Origin: Acidovorax carolinensis
GTDB taxonomy: Bacteria; Pseudomonadota; Gammaproteobacteria; Burkholderiales; Burkholderiaceae_C
NCBI RefSeq assembly: GCF_002157145.1
Contig: NZ_CP021361.1
Coordinates: forward strand, 372,001 to 436,000
Length of the DNA: 64,000 nt
Direction: 5' to 3'
The position numbers were made by a program, and so were the translations under genes. Shown in pieces: positions 1 to 8,718 of this stretch. The notes beneath the pieces were generated by a model. That model was given only the letters and a program-made list of their open reading frames with translations. It had not been told where the DNA came from and made no database searches. Within the stretch, counting starts at the first letter, position 1, and each line of letters starts with the position of its first letter.

Positions 1-1
1 A

Positions 2-1198
2 TCGGTGGAGCTGGCCCGCGAGAAGGGTGCTTTCCCCAAGTTCGAGGCCGAGCCCTATCTTGCCGCCGGCACCTTCGCCAGCCGCCTGCCCGAGTCGATC
101 AAGGAAGCGATCCGCACGCACGGCATCCGCAACAGCCACCTGCTCTCCATTGCCCCGACGGGCACCGTGAGCCTGGCCTTTGCCGACAACGCCTCCAACG
201 GCATCGAGCCGCCGTTCTCGTGGATGTACAAGCGCAAGAAGCGCGAGGCCGATGGCAGCACCAGCGAATACTCGGTGGAAGACCACGCATGGCGCCTGTA
301 CCGCGATCTGGGCGGTGACGTGAATGCGCTGCCCGACTATTTCATCTCGGCGCTGGCCATGCCTGCCGAAGGGCATATCGCCATGATGGAGGCGGTGCAG
401 CCCTATGTGGACACGGCGATTTCCAAGACCGTGAACATCCCGGCCGACTACCCCTACGACGATTTCAAGGACCTGTATCTGCAGGCCTGGCGCGCCCGCC
501 TCAAGGGCCTGGCCACCTACCGGCCCAACGCCATCCTGGGCTCGGTGCTCGAAACCCATGCAGCAGCAGAGCCTGCAACGGTGGCCGCACCCGCGGCCCC
601 GTCCGTGGACCCCATGCGCACGGTGATCGAAAGCCGGCCCAAGGGCGGCCTCTCGGCAGTGGCCGAAAAGGTGGAGTACTGGACGCAGGAAGGCCACAAG
701 ACGCTGTACCTCATCGTCTCGTTCCTGCCGGTGCCCACGGGCATCGGCTCGGGCACGGTCGACCGCGCCATCGAATTTTTCATGCCCGTGGGCCAGAGTG
801 GCGAGTCGCAGCAGTGGATCACCGCCAGCATGCGACTGCTGTCACTGGCGGCGCGTGGCGGTTTTCTGGAGCGGGCTCTTTCTGACATGCGCAAGGTCGC
901 CTGGGACCGCGGCCCCGTGCGCCTGGGCACGCACCAGAAGGACGACGGCACCCGCGTGCCGATGTGGCATGACTCCGAAGTGGCTGCCATGGCCTATGCC
1001 GTTCAGAACATCCTGGCGCGGCGCGTGACCGATCCGGTGCAACAGCAATTGCCGCTGGAAGAGCCTGCACCGCAGGCCAGCACCATGCCCCCCGCCATGG
1101 CGGGCAAGAAATGCACCGAATGCGGCGCGCACGCCGTGATCCGCAAGGACGGCTGCGACTACTGCACGCAGTGCGGCCACCTGGGAACCTGTGGGTGA
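2..1198 (+). CDS. nrdJ: Adenosylcobalamin-dependent ribonucleotide reductase, C-terminal part (5' end outside window)
   Basis: Class II ribonucleotide reductase makes deoxyribonucleotides with coenzyme B12 and works with or without oxygen. Only the last ~398 codons are here. The reductase signature APTGTVSL followed by SNGIEPPF lies near fragment residues 50-70. A TSCPD-like accessory region (about residues 205-290, starting RPKGGLSAVAEKVEYW) follows, and a cysteine-rich tail (CTEC, CDYCTQCGHLGTC) closes the protein; in class II enzymes such tail cysteines re-reduce the active site. The stop overlaps the GTG start of the NnrS gene by 3 nt (GTGA), so the two are probably translationally coupled. 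The family assignment is firm from the B12-type C-terminus; the catalytic half cannot be inspected. Confidence 0.93.
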   Translation, partial: SVELAREKGAFPKFEAEPYLAAGTFASRLPESIKEAIRTHGIRNSHLLSIAPTGTVSLAFADNASNGIEPPFSWMYKRKKREADGSTSEYSVEDHAWRLYRDLGGDVNALPDYFISALAMPAEGHIAMMEAVQPYVDTAISKTVNIPADYPYDDFKDLYLQAWRARLKGLATYRPNAILGSVLETHAAAEPATVAAPAAPSVDPMRTVIESRPKGGLSAVAEKVEYWTQEGHKTLYLIVSFLPVPTGIGSGTVDRAIEFFMPVGQSGESQQWITASMRLLSLAARGGFLERALSDMRKVAWDRGPVRLGTHQKDDGTRVPMWHDSEVAAMAYAVQNILARRVTDPVQQQLPLEEPAPQASTMPPAMAGKKCTECGAHAVIRKDGCDYCTQCGHLGTCG

Positions 1199-2526
1199 CC
1201 TCCCGGCCCGTCATTCCGGTGCGGACGGCGTCTGGCAAGCCGTCTGCGCAGGCGTTGGCGCAGATGGACAAGCGCTGGCGCATCCGCTACCTGATGCTGG
1301 CGCCGCACCGGCTGGGCTTTTTTCTGGCCATGGTGGTTCTGGTGGCGTCGGGCCTGTGGTGGGCGCTGGTGCAGCTCGACCGGTCCACGGCCTGGCTGGG
1401 CCTGCACTATGCGGTTTCCCCCACGCTGGTGCATTCGGCAGTGATGGCGTTCGGCTTCATTCCGCTGTTCTTTTCGGGATTTCTTTTCACCGCTGGCCCT
1501 AAATGGCTGGGGGTCGAGCCCCTGCCGGTGCAGGACTTGCGCGTGCCGCTGGTGTCGCAGGCGGCCGGCTGGCTGCTGTGGCTGGCAGGCGCGCACCTGC
1601 ATGCCGCGGTGGCATGGGCGGGGCTGGCGCTGGCCGGTGCCGGGCTGGTCTGGATGACCGTGCAGTTCTGGGGGCGCATAAGGCGCAGCCAGGCGCAGGA
1701 CCAGCTCCATGCCCGCGCCATCGGCGCAGCCTGCATGGTGGGCTGCGCCAGCCTGGCAGGGCTGTGGCTGAGCCTGGTTTTTGGCGCCCACGCCGCAGCG
1801 CGGGCCTGGATTTTCACGGGGCTTTGGGGCTTTGTGGTGGTGGTCTACGTCACGGTGGCGCACCGCATGATTCCGTTTTTCACGTCCAGTGCCATGCCCA
1901 TGGTGCAGGCCTGGCGCCCGTTCTGGGTGCTGTGGCTGATGCTGGCTGCGGCAGGGCTGCAGGTGCTGGCTGCCTGGCTGGAGCTGGCGGGTGTGCCGTC
2001 CAGCGCTTCCGGCGCCGCGTGGCTGTTGGTGCATGGCACGCTGCAATTGGTGGTGGGCGGCGTACTGGTCTGGCTGGCCTGGGTGTGGGGGCTCGTGCAA
2101 AGCCTCAAGAACAAGCTGCTGGCCATGCTGCACATCGGCTTTCTGTGGCTGGGCGTGGCGTTCCTGCTGGGCGGACTGTCACAGTGGCTGTCGGTCACGC
2201 TGGGCATCGGTGTGCTTGCCCTGGGGGCGCTGCACGCGCTGACCATGGGCTGCCTGGCTTCGCTGATGCTGGCCATGGTCACGCGCGTGTCCTGCGGCCA
2301 CAGTGGCCGCGCATTGGTGGCCGACCGCATTGCATGGTCGCTTTTCTGGTGCCTGCAAGCGGCGGCGCTACTGCGCATTGCGGCGGCTGTGCCTGGCATT
2401 GCCGGGCTGCCCTGGCCCTGGCTGCTGCCATTGGCCGCAGGCTTGTGGGCCGCCACCATGGGCGCCTGGGGGGTGCGGCTGGGCCGGTGGTACGGCTGCC
2501 TGCGTGCCGACGGGCGACCGGGCTGA
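1195..2526 (+). CDS. nnrS: NnrS family haem/copper membrane protein
   Basis: 443-residue integral membrane protein with about twelve hydrophobic helices, matching NnrS, a protein of nitric-oxide stress and denitrification regulons. Family-like stretches are APHRLGFFLAM in the first helix and VHSAVMAFGFIPLFFSGFLF in the second/third, with histidines that could be metal ligands. I chose GTG at 1195 because it overlaps the reductase stop; an alternative ATG at 1264 (MDKRWRIRY) would give 420 residues and also precedes helix 1. Adjacent B12-reductase, nitroreductase and hemerythrin genes suggest low-oxygen or NO physiology. NnrS function is known genetically more than biochemically. Confidence 0.85.
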   Translation: MTSRPVIPVRTASGKPSAQALAQMDKRWRIRYLMLAPHRLGFFLAMVVLVASGLWWALVQLDRSTAWLGLHYAVSPTLVHSAVMAFGFIPLFFSGFLFTAGPKWLGVEPLPVQDLRVPLVSQAAGWLLWLAGAHLHAAVAWAGLALAGAGLVWMTVQFWGRIRRSQAQDQLHARAIGAACMVGCASLAGLWLSLVFGAHAAARAWIFTGLWGFVVVVYVTVAHRMIPFFTSSAMPMVQAWRPFWVLWLMLAAAGLQVLAAWLELAGVPSSASGAAWLLVHGTLQLVVGGVLVWLAWVWGLVQSLKNKLLAMLHIGFLWLGVAFLLGGLSQWLSVTLGIGVLALGALHALTMGCLASLMLAMVTRVSCGHSGRALVADRIAWSLFWCLQAAALLRIAAAVPGIAGLPWPWLLPLAAGLWAATMGAWGVRLGRWYGCLRADGRPG

Positions 2527-2541
2527 ACCGAGGATTTGCAC

Positions 2542-3213
2542 ATGACTCTCGTTGCCTCGCCCCTGCGTGACGCGTCCGGCGCAGCGCCCCCTGCCGCCGC
2601 GGACGAGGGCGCGTTGGTGGCCATGGCCACAGCGCTGATCCAGTCGCGCCAGACCATTTTGCCCAAGCGTCTGGGCGCGCCCGGTCCGGGGGCTGCCGAG
2701 CTGGCCACCATCCTGAACGCCGCGGCCCATGCGCCCGACCATGGGCAGTTGCTGCCCTGGCGCTTTGTGCTGGTGCCCGAGCCCGCACGCGCGCCGTTGG
2801 CCGAGGTGTTTGCCCAGGCGCTGCTGGAGCGCGACCCGTGCGCCACGCCCGAACAGTGCGGGCAGGCGCGCGAAAAAGCCTACCGTGCCCCGGTGCTGAT
2901 GCTGGTGGTGGTGGATGGCGAGCGCGGCGACCCCGACATCGATCTGGCCGAGCGGCTGGTGTCCGCCGGCTGTGCCGTGCAGAACATGCTGCTGATGGCC
3001 ACCGCGCAGGGCTATGGCTCGGCGCTGACCAGCGGCAAGGCCCTCAAGGCGGCCAGCCTGCGCGCGCTGTTTGGGCTGGCGGTCTCCGAGCAGGCCCTGT
3101 GTTTCATCAGCATCGGCACCGTGCTGTCGCGCAAAGCGGTGCGTGCGCGGCCCGTGGCAAGCGCCTATGTCAGCACGCTGGACCCGGACCAGGGCGTGGT
3201 GTCCGGGTTCTGA
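2542..3213 (+). CDS. Nitroreductase family protein, YdjA-like
   Basis: 223-residue FMN-binding nitroreductase-fold enzyme. The region AAHAPDHGQLLPWRFVLV (about residues 55-75) matches the YdjA subgroup, which carries APDHG and a Trp-Arg pair at the flavin pocket. The C-terminal half has VSAGCAVQNMLLMATAQGYG, the usual second flavin-binding helix. ATG at 2542 is preceded by GAGG eight bases upstream; a TTG at 2536 is less likely. It lies 15 nt after the nnrS stop and probably shares its transcript. Substrate is not predictable; the family reduces nitro compounds or other electron-poor substrates with NAD(P)H. Confidence 0.87.
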   Translation: MTLVASPLRDASGAAPPAAADEGALVAMATALIQSRQTILPKRLGAPGPGAAELATILNAAAHAPDHGQLLPWRFVLVPEPARAPLAEVFAQALLERDPCATPEQCGQAREKAYRAPVLMLVVVDGERGDPDIDLAERLVSAGCAVQNMLLMATAQGYGSALTSGKALKAASLRALFGLAVSEQALCFISIGTVLSRKAVRARPVASAYVSTLDPDQGVVSGF

Positions 3214-3246
3214 CGCAGGCCAACTTCTTTCATTGCGAGATTTTTC

Positions 3247-3660
3247 ATGGACGTTTCCAGTTTCGATGATCTGCTGCAAGCCGCGCGCCTGCAACCCGAA
3301 CCCCAGCGCCTGTTGTTTGTGTTTGCCGCCGTCGAGTTGCCCGACGACGCCACGCCCGCCCAGCGCGAGCGTTTTGAAGCCGGGCAGGGCGGCGCCCTGG
3401 TACCGCTGATGTGTGTGGACAAGACACCGCAGGAACTGCCCTCGTTCACCGCGCTGGTGGAAGAGGCCCGCCAGTTCACCGCCCCGGGCCACGACTGGGC
3501 CATGGTGTTCGCGGCGGCCCTGTCTGGCACGCTGAACCAGGCCCCCAGCAGCGCCGATGCCGAGGCACCCCTGCAGCGCATGGTCGATGCCATCAAGGGC
3601 GGCGCGCATGGCGCCTATATTCCTTTTGACCGGCAGGGGCAGCCGGTCCGGTTCGGGTAG
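3247..3660 (+). CDS. Small conserved protein of unknown function in the nrdJ-nnrS cluster
   Basis: 137-residue soluble acidic protein without signal peptide or membrane segment. Notable stretches are QRLLFVFAAVELPDDATPAQ near residue 20, LMCVDKTPQELPSF near 55 and the C-terminal GAYIPFDRQGQPVRFG. I recall similar proteins in Comamonadaceae labelled ribonucleotide reductase subunit alpha, but it is far too short for a catalytic subunit and shows none of its motifs; that label probably reflects neighbourhood only. It lies 33 nt after the nitroreductase and 8 nt before hemerythrin, so it is clearly in the same operon. The function is unknown; conservation of position next to nrdJ would suggest an accessory role. 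Confidence 0.8.
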   Translation: MDVSSFDDLLQAARLQPEPQRLLFVFAAVELPDDATPAQRERFEAGQGGALVPLMCVDKTPQELPSFTALVEEARQFTAPGHDWAMVFAAALSGTLNQAPSSADAEAPLQRMVDAIKGGAHGAYIPFDRQGQPVRFG

Positions 3661-3668
3661 CCGCAGCC

Positions 3669-4229
3669 ATGGCCACCCCCTCGGCCCTGCCCGGTTTCCA
3701 CGCGCCTGCCGTGGGGTTCGAGCAGCCCTTCGCCATGCTCGAGGCCTGCCACGAGCGCGTGCAGCGCACGCTCACCCTGCTGCAGCGGCTGCGCGCCCAT
3801 GTGCTGGAAAACGGCGCGGATGTCCCTGCGCAGCAGGCGGCGCACGACGTGCTGCGCTACTTCGACATCGCGGCGCCGCTGCACCATGAAGACGAGGAAC
3901 TGCATGTGTTTCCGCTGCTTCTGGCGCAAGGCACCCCCGACGTGGCTGAGCTGGTGGCGCGCCTGCAGCACGACCACATCTGCATGACCGCAGACTGGGC
4001 GGCTGCACGCCTGCCGCTGCAGGCCCTGGCCGATGGCTTGCAGGACGGGTTCAGCGAAGCCGATGGCGCAGCGTTCGACTGCTTTGTCGCCCGCTACGAC
4101 CGCCACATCGCCGACGAAGAGACCGTGGCCTATCCTGCAGCGCAGGCTCTGCTGGCCGCCCCGGCACTGGAGGCCATGGGCCGCGAGATGGCGCAACGCC
4201 GCAAGGTGTCACCGTCAGCGCGACAGTGA
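3669..4229 (+). CDS. Hemerythrin HHE-domain protein
   Basis: 186-residue four-helix-bundle protein with the His/Glu ligands of a non-haem diiron site: HDVLRYFDIAAPLHHEDEE (about residues 58-77), LQHDHICM (about 100) and RYDRHIADEE (about 140-150). Hemerythrin domains bind oxygen or nitric oxide or repair iron centres. It is the last gene of the nrdJ-nnrS run, starting 8 nt after the unknown 137-residue gene. The context suggests NO or oxygen handling next to NnrS. A dispersed hairpin repeat begins only 1 nt after the stop codon. Confidence 0.88.
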   Translation: MATPSALPGFHAPAVGFEQPFAMLEACHERVQRTLTLLQRLRAHVLENGADVPAQQAAHDVLRYFDIAAPLHHEDEELHVFPLLLAQGTPDVAELVARLQHDHICMTADWAAARLPLQALADGLQDGFSEADGAAFDCFVARYDRHIADEETVAYPAAQALLAAPALEAMGREMAQRRKVSPSARQ

Positions 4230-4230
4230 T

Positions 4231-4280
4231 TCAAAATAGATAGCTGCTCGCGCTTGCTGTATAAGCGCTACGGCCGTATT
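4231..4280 (-). repeat. Dispersed hairpin repeat, copy 1
   Basis: Read on the minus strand it contains CGGCCGTAGCGCTTATACAG, then CAAGCGCGAGCAGCTATCTA. It fits the family plan GGCCTNTAGCGCTTAT, five bases, AAGCGCTANCAGCTATT and a T-rich end. It begins 1 nt after the hemerythrin stop. Confidence 0.85.
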
Positions 4281-4391
4281 TGACTAAAAATCGCGTCGCA
4301 AAGGGCGAGACCCGCCATGCCCCACAAGCATGGGCCCGCCCGGCACTGGCAGGGGTGCGGGCGTGGAGCCGCAGGATACTGGCAGGCTTGT

Positions 4392-5465
4392 ATGCGTAAT
4401 CAACTGCTTTTTGGCGCCCGTGTGGCCTTGACCCTGGCCCTGTCCTGGGCCGCCGCAGCCGCCTGTGTGGCGCTGCACACCCCGGTGCCCTGGATGATCG
4501 GCCCGCTGCTGGCCACCTCGTTGCTGTCGATCGGCGGTGCGCCCACCGAAAGCTGGGCCCCGCTGCGCAATGCCGGGCAGTGGTCGATTGGCGCCTCGCT
4601 GGGGCTTTATTTCACGCCGCAGGTGGTGGCGCTGGTGGCCAGCCTGTGGTGGGCCATTGCGCTGGGTATTGTCTGGGCGCTGGTGCTGGGCTGGCTGTTT
4701 GGTGCCTGGCTGTACCGGCTGCACGCGCCGCGCATGCATGGCGTGCCGGCGTCGATGCTGCGGGCCACCAGCTATTTTGCGGGGGCGATTGGCGCGGCGT
4801 CCGAAATGACGCTGCTGGCCGAGCGCGAAAACGCCCGCACCGACCTCGTGGCCGCCAGCCACAGCCTGCGCCTGCTGATCGTCACGGTGACCATTCCTTT
4901 TGCGCTGCAGTGGAGCGGCCTGCATGGCCTCGATATCCTGCTGCCCACGGTGCGCGCAGTGAACTGGCCGGGGCTGGCACTGCTGGCGCTCCTGACCGGG
5001 GCCGGAGCGCTGGTCATGGACCGGTTGCGTCGCGCCAACCCCTGGTTCATGGGCGCGCTGGTGGTCTCGATGGGGCTGGCCATGGCGGGCCTCACGCTGT
5101 CGGCGGTGCCACAGGAACTGGTCAACGCGGCGCAACTGGTGATTGGCGTGAGCCTGGGGGTGCGCTTTCGTGCCGACTTTCTGCACACCGCGCCGCGCTG
5201 GCTGGCGTCGGTGGTCGTGGGCACGCTGGTGCTGATGGGTGTGTGCGCCCTGTTTGCGGCGCTGCTGGCTTGGGCGACCGGCCTGCCCTGGGTGACATTG
5301 CTGCTGGGCACGTCGCCGGGGGGCATCACCGAAATGGCCATCACGGCCAAGGTGCTGCAGCTGGGCGTTCCGGTGGTGACGGCGTTTCAGGTGTGCCGGT
5401 TGATTGCGGTGCTGGTGCTGGTGGAGCCCTTGTTTCGGCGCATCTACCCGCCAGCGGCAGCTTGA
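4392..5465 (+). CDS. AbrB-family (duplicated-domain) membrane protein
   Basis: 357-residue polytopic membrane protein built from two related halves, as in the Gram-negative AbrB duplication family (PF05145-type). Each half carries a proline/glycine-rich element: TPVPWMIGPLLATSLLS near residue 30 and FMGALVVSMGLAMAGLTLSA near 220. E. coli AbrB affects aidB expression, but the molecular role of the family is unsettled; transport is plausible. ATG at 4392 is chosen because the hydrophobic segment begins at once (MRNQLLFGARVALTLALSWA); upstream in-frame sequence lacks such character. The convergent neighbour DUF3567 is separated by a strong bidirectional terminator. Confidence 0.83.
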   Translation: MRNQLLFGARVALTLALSWAAAAACVALHTPVPWMIGPLLATSLLSIGGAPTESWAPLRNAGQWSIGASLGLYFTPQVVALVASLWWAIALGIVWALVLGWLFGAWLYRLHAPRMHGVPASMLRATSYFAGAIGAASEMTLLAERENARTDLVAASHSLRLLIVTVTIPFALQWSGLHGLDILLPTVRAVNWPGLALLALLTGAGALVMDRLRRANPWFMGALVVSMGLAMAGLTLSAVPQELVNAAQLVIGVSLGVRFRADFLHTAPRWLASVVVGTLVLMGVCALFAALLAWATGLPWVTLLLGTSPGGITEMAITAKVLQLGVPVVTAFQVCRLIAVLVLVEPLFRRIYPPAAA

Positions 5466-5521
5466 GCGGCGACGTAACCCACTGGCCCGCTGTCGTGGCG
5501 TGGCGGGCAGTCGCAGGCAGA

Positions 5522-5546
5522 AAAAAAGGGGCGATGCCCCTTTTTT
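5522..5546. terminator. Bidirectional intrinsic terminator between convergent genes
   Basis: Perfect 11-bp stem AAAAAAGGGGC / GCCCCTTTTTT with a 3-base GAT loop. It gives an A/T tract on both sides, so it can end the AbrB-like transcript (+) and the DUF3567 transcript (-). Confidence 0.9.
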
Positions 5547-5564
5547 CTCATTGTTCGCCTCAGC

Positions 5565-5861
5565 TCAGTGCACCACCACCGGGTTCTGTGCCAGACCGGC
5601 ATAGCGGTCCAGGGCGTCTTCCACTTCTTCCTGGGTCGGGGTGTCGCGCTGCCAGGCCAGGATCTGTTGTTGGAACATCTCGGCCCAGGAGCCGTCCAGA
5701 TAGACCTCTTTGCCCGAGCGTTTGTCCACGATTTCAAAGCCGTGGCGGGCCAGTTGGGGTGCGGGCGGCGCGGTGTCGTGCAGCGGGGCGCCTTGTTGCT
5801 CCACGGCGTCGGGCAGCATGTGGACCACCACAAAGGAGTCAGAGTCGTAGAGCATTTGCAT
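5565..5861 (-). CDS. DUF3567 domain protein
   Basis: 98-residue small protein starting MQMLYDSDSFVVVHML, the recognisable beginning of the DUF3567 family of Burkholderiales. The C-terminal half (HGFEIVDKRSGKEVYLDG, then WAEMFQQQILAWQRDTPTQE) is acidic with the conserved Trp-rich helix. The ATG at 5861 has GGGGGA five to ten bases upstream; the open frame continues upstream but that part has no family resemblance. It is a probable single-gene transcript ending at the terminator at 5522-5546. Function unknown. Confidence 0.85.
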   Translation of the reverse strand: MQMLYDSDSFVVVHMLPDAVEQQGAPLHDTAPPAPQLARHGFEIVDKRSGKEVYLDGSWAEMFQQQILAWQRDTPTQEEVEDALDRYAGLAQNPVVVH

Positions 5862-6041
5862 GGTGTTCCCCCAGTCGATATGTGAATCAGATGACAGCGG
5901 GTGGCCAGAGTTCAAGTCCCACAGCCTCCTGGCACCTGATGCTTTGCAGTATTTCACGAAAAAGGGCCTGTGCCAGGTTCGCGCCGGTTTTTCGCCGCCA
6001 TGGCGCAAGCAAGCAACACTGGAATGCCGCCCAGGGGGTGA

Positions 6042-7235
6042 TCAGGGCGGGCCGCTGCTGCGCAGGCGCAGGTCGGCAAAGTCGCCGTTGGCCTGGGTCA
6101 GGCGGATGCGCACGGGCATGTAGCCCAGGTCGGGGGCCAGCCACAGTTCGGCTTTCTGGTCGTAGTCGCGGCGCGGCAGGCGCTGCAGCTTCCAGGCCAG
6201 CAGGGGGCCGGTGGGCAGGTCCAGCGTTTCCTGCCCTTCGATCGAGAAGGTCCACCGGTCGGCGCTGCGGGCGCTGACGGTGGTTAGCGTGACCTGGGTG
6301 CCCGGCACAAACCGCCCGGGGTCGGCCGCCAGCATCGCGCCGAGCTGGATGAACACGCTCAGCCGGTCTTGCGCGCCGGGCCCGGCGGCCGCCTGCGGGG
6401 TGTTGGCGCTGAAGGTGACGCGGCCCTGGCCATGGTCGAAATGGGCCGCCTGCTCGCTGCGCGAGCGGTCGGCAAAGCGCTCGGGCTGCAATCCCTGCGG
6501 CGTGACATGGCCCACGCTGCGCTGCGAGCGGCTGCCCACCAGAAAAGCGCTGATTTCCTGGCGCGCTTCGTAGCGGCTGCCGTCGTGCTGCCACAGTAGT
6601 TCGGCGCGGGCGTTGTAGTTGAACTTTTTCGCTTGTCCGCTCACGTCAAACGCCAGGCGCACCGGCGCGGGCAGGCGCACGGCGGGCGCGGCCGTGCTGG
6701 ATGGGCGGCCTGGTTCGCCGCCAGGGGGGCTGATGTCCACACCCGCGCCTGTGTTGTTGTCGGGCCCCGAGGCGGGGGCGGGGATTTCAGGGGTTGACGC
6801 GGCGGGCGCCGCAGCGCTGGCCGGGGGCTGCGGGGCTGCGGCCACGACGGCGTCAGGCGCCTCGGAAATGGGGGGCGCATCCACCGCCGGGGCGACGGTT
6901 GAGGCGTCACCGGGCTCGCCAGACGTTTCAGGCGGCGCTGGGGCATCGGGCAGCGCTGGCGTGTCGGTAGCCTTGGCTGCCTGGACTGGGTGTTGCGTCG
7001 CCGGGGGAGCGGCAGGCTTCTTGCGCGCGGCTGCGGGGCGGGCGGGCGCGGGCGGTGCAGTGGGCGCCGCTACCGGGCGTGGGGGCGGCGGTGGTGCAAT
7101 GCTGCGCGTGCTGAAAACCTGCGCTGCGGGGGCTGCGGACGGGTTGCCATCCCAGGCCATGGGCATCCCTTGCAGTACCAGCCAGTGCAGCGCCAGCACC
7201 AGGGCCGTCAGAACAAGCAAAGGCCGGCGTGGCAT
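6042..7235 (-). CDS. DUF3108 domain protein with Pro/Ala-rich linker
   Basis: 397-residue protein anchored by one N-terminal hydrophobic segment (PLLVLTALVLALHWLVL, residues 4-20). Residues ~35-190 are a low-complexity Ala/Pro linker such as a periplasm-spanning TonB-like region. The C-terminal ~200 residues are a beta-rich DUF3108 domain (RLAFDVSGQAKKFNYNARAE onward, ending near LGYMPVRIRLTQANGDFADL). DUF3108 proteins are inner-membrane-tethered periplasmic proteins of unknown role. The ATG shares one base with the stop of the upstream small ORF (TGATG), suggesting translational coupling if that ORF is real. Confidence 0.85.
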   Translation of the reverse strand: MPRRPLLVLTALVLALHWLVLQGMPMAWDGNPSAAPAAQVFSTRSIAPPPPPRPVAAPTAPPAPARPAAARKKPAAPPATQHPVQAAKATDTPALPDAPAPPETSGEPGDASTVAPAVDAPPISEAPDAVVAAAPQPPASAAAPAASTPEIPAPASGPDNNTGAGVDISPPGGEPGRPSSTAAPAVRLPAPVRLAFDVSGQAKKFNYNARAELLWQHDGSRYEARQEISAFLVGSRSQRSVGHVTPQGLQPERFADRSRSEQAAHFDHGQGRVTFSANTPQAAAGPGAQDRLSVFIQLGAMLAADPGRFVPGTQVTLTTVSARSADRWTFSIEGQETLDLPTGPLLAWKLQRLPRRDYDQKAELWLAPDLGYMPVRIRLTQANGDFADLRLRSSGPP

Positions 7236-7525
7236 CACAGGGCTCCAGCCAGCGCGAGGCGCACCGCATTGAGGCGCGACGGCGATACCAAGCCCCGCTT
7301 GGGCGCCGCCGGGCCCAGGTCGTGGCGCGCGGTGTGGCTGTCCTGCGCCACCAGTCCCAGGCGCTGAAAGCACACCAGGTCGCGGTGGGTCTTGGCCGCA
7401 CCCATGCCAACCGGGGCAGCCAGGTCTTTCTGCATAGGTGGCCAGCGAGAGTGAGTCAGCCCTTCCAGCTGCGCAAAACCGGCTTCCACCGGCTGGGTGC
7501 CTGCACGTTCCTTGTCCATGTGCAC
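7235..7525 (-). CDS. Hypothetical small protein upstream of DUF3108
   Basis: 96 codons starting with MHMDKERAG; the alternative ATG is two codons later. Codon third positions are GC-rich like the neighbours and the stop codon overlaps the DUF3108 start as TGATG, which argues for a translated frame. I do not recognise the product. It has no hydrophobic segment or known motif and could be a decayed gene or a leader frame. An AT-rich stretch at 7533-7565 just upstream, shared with the divergent fumarylacetoacetase-family gene, is a plausible promoter zone. Confidence 0.35.
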   Translation of the reverse strand: MHMDKERAGTQPVEAGFAQLEGLTHSRWPPMQKDLAAPVGMGAAKTHRDLVCFQRLGLVAQDSHTARHDLGPAAPKRGLVSPSRLNAVRLALAGAL

Positions 7526-7621
7526 TAAAGTTCGCGTGTTTTGTTAAGTTAATTTAGTTTTACCCGCCGTAGTTTGCGCGGGGTGCGCACCATTTCAACC
7601 AGAGACAAAGATCCTGCCCCC

Positions 7622-8635
7622 ATGAAACTTGCCACCTACAAAGACGGCTCGCGCGACGGCCAGCTGGTTGTCGTCTCCCGCGACCTGGGCACAGCCCATT
7701 ATGCGACCGGCATTGCCAGCAAACTCCAGCAGGTGCTGGACGACTGGAACTTCCTTTCGCCCCAGTTGCAGGACCTGTACGACCAGCTCAACGCAGGCCG
7801 CGCACGCCACGCCTTTCCTTTTGATCCGCAGCAATGCATGGCACCGCTGCCCCGGGCCTACCAGTGGGCGGATGGCTCTGCGTACATCAACCACGTCGAA
7901 CTGGTGCGAAAAGCGTGCAACTCCGAAGTGCCGGCGAGTTTTTACACCGACCCCCTGATGTACCAGGGCGGCAGCGATGACTTCATCGGCCCCTGCGACG
8001 ATGTGGTGGTGCCCAGCGAGGCCATGGGTATCGATTTCGAAGCCGAGATCGCCGTGGTCACCGGCGACGTGAAGATGGGTGCCAGCCCCGAGCAGGCGCT
8101 CGATGGCATCCGCCTCGTCATGCTGGCCAACGACGTGAGCCTGCGCAACCTCATTCCGGCCGAGCTGGCCAAGGGCTTCGGCTTTTTCCAAGCCAAGCCC
8201 GCCACCGCGTTCAGCCCCGTGGCCGTGACGCTGGATGAACTGGGTGATGCCTGGGACCACGGCCGGTTGAACCTCGTCGTGCAGTCCACCTGGAATGGCC
8301 GCAAGGTGGGCATGTGCGACGCCGGCCCGGAGATGACTTTCCACTTCGGCCAGCTCATCGCCCATGTGGCCAAGACGCGCAACGTGCGCGCCGGCTCCAT
8401 CATCGGCAGCGGCACGGTCAGCAACAAGGGCGTGGAGCAGAACGGCCGCACCGAGTGGCCCCGGGGCTACAGCTGCATCGCCGAAAAGCGCTGCATCGAA
8501 ACCATCCAGGACGGCCAGCCCAGCACGGAGTTCATGAAGTTCGGCGACACCATCCGCATCGAGGTCAAGGGACCCGACGGCGTCAGCATCTTCGGCGCCA
8601 TCGACCAGGCCATCGCAGCGCCTGCGGACGCGTGA
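7622..8635 (+). CDS. Fumarylacetoacetate hydrolase family protein
   Basis: 337-residue enzyme of the FAH superfamily, which hydrolyses or decarboxylates beta-diketo and related acids, often in aromatic degradation. An FAH-like N-terminal region (MKLATYKDGSRDGQL) is followed by the catalytic domain with the metal-binding acidic motif DFEAEIAVV (about residue 140) and the GSGTVSNKG loop (about residue 262). The length and N-terminal domain resemble fumarylacetoacetase-like FahA proteins rather than the short 230-residue type. It is probably monocistronic: a dispersed repeat follows within 25 nt, and a regulator with its own operator comes next. The exact substrate cannot be told. Confidence 0.87.
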   Translation: MKLATYKDGSRDGQLVVVSRDLGTAHYATGIASKLQQVLDDWNFLSPQLQDLYDQLNAGRARHAFPFDPQQCMAPLPRAYQWADGSAYINHVELVRKACNSEVPASFYTDPLMYQGGSDDFIGPCDDVVVPSEAMGIDFEAEIAVVTGDVKMGASPEQALDGIRLVMLANDVSLRNLIPAELAKGFGFFQAKPATAFSPVAVTLDELGDAWDHGRLNLVVQSTWNGRKVGMCDAGPEMTFHFGQLIAHVAKTRNVRAGSIIGSGTVSNKGVEQNGRTEWPRGYSCIAEKRCIETIQDGQPSTEFMKFGDTIRIEVKGPDGVSIFGAIDQAIAAPADA

Positions 8636-8656
8636 GTTGCAGTGAAAATCTGAGTG

Positions 8657-8718
8657 AAATATGGCTTTAGCGCTTTATTCATGAGTGCTAATAGCTATCG
8701 TAATAATAGCGTTTTTGA
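8657..8718 (+). repeat. Dispersed hairpin repeat, copy 2
   Basis: Divergent copy: ATGGCTTTAGCGCTTTATTC followed by ATGAGTGCTAATAGCTATCG and an AT-rich end with GTTTTTGAG. The right arm AAGCGCT is degraded to GAGTGCT. It starts 21 nt after the FAH-family stop. Confidence 0.8.

Noticed and set aside
3247..3660. Calling the 137-residue gene a ribonucleotide reductase subunit
   Set aside because: It is much too short and lacks all catalytic and nucleotide-binding motifs; only its position beside nrdJ supports the label.
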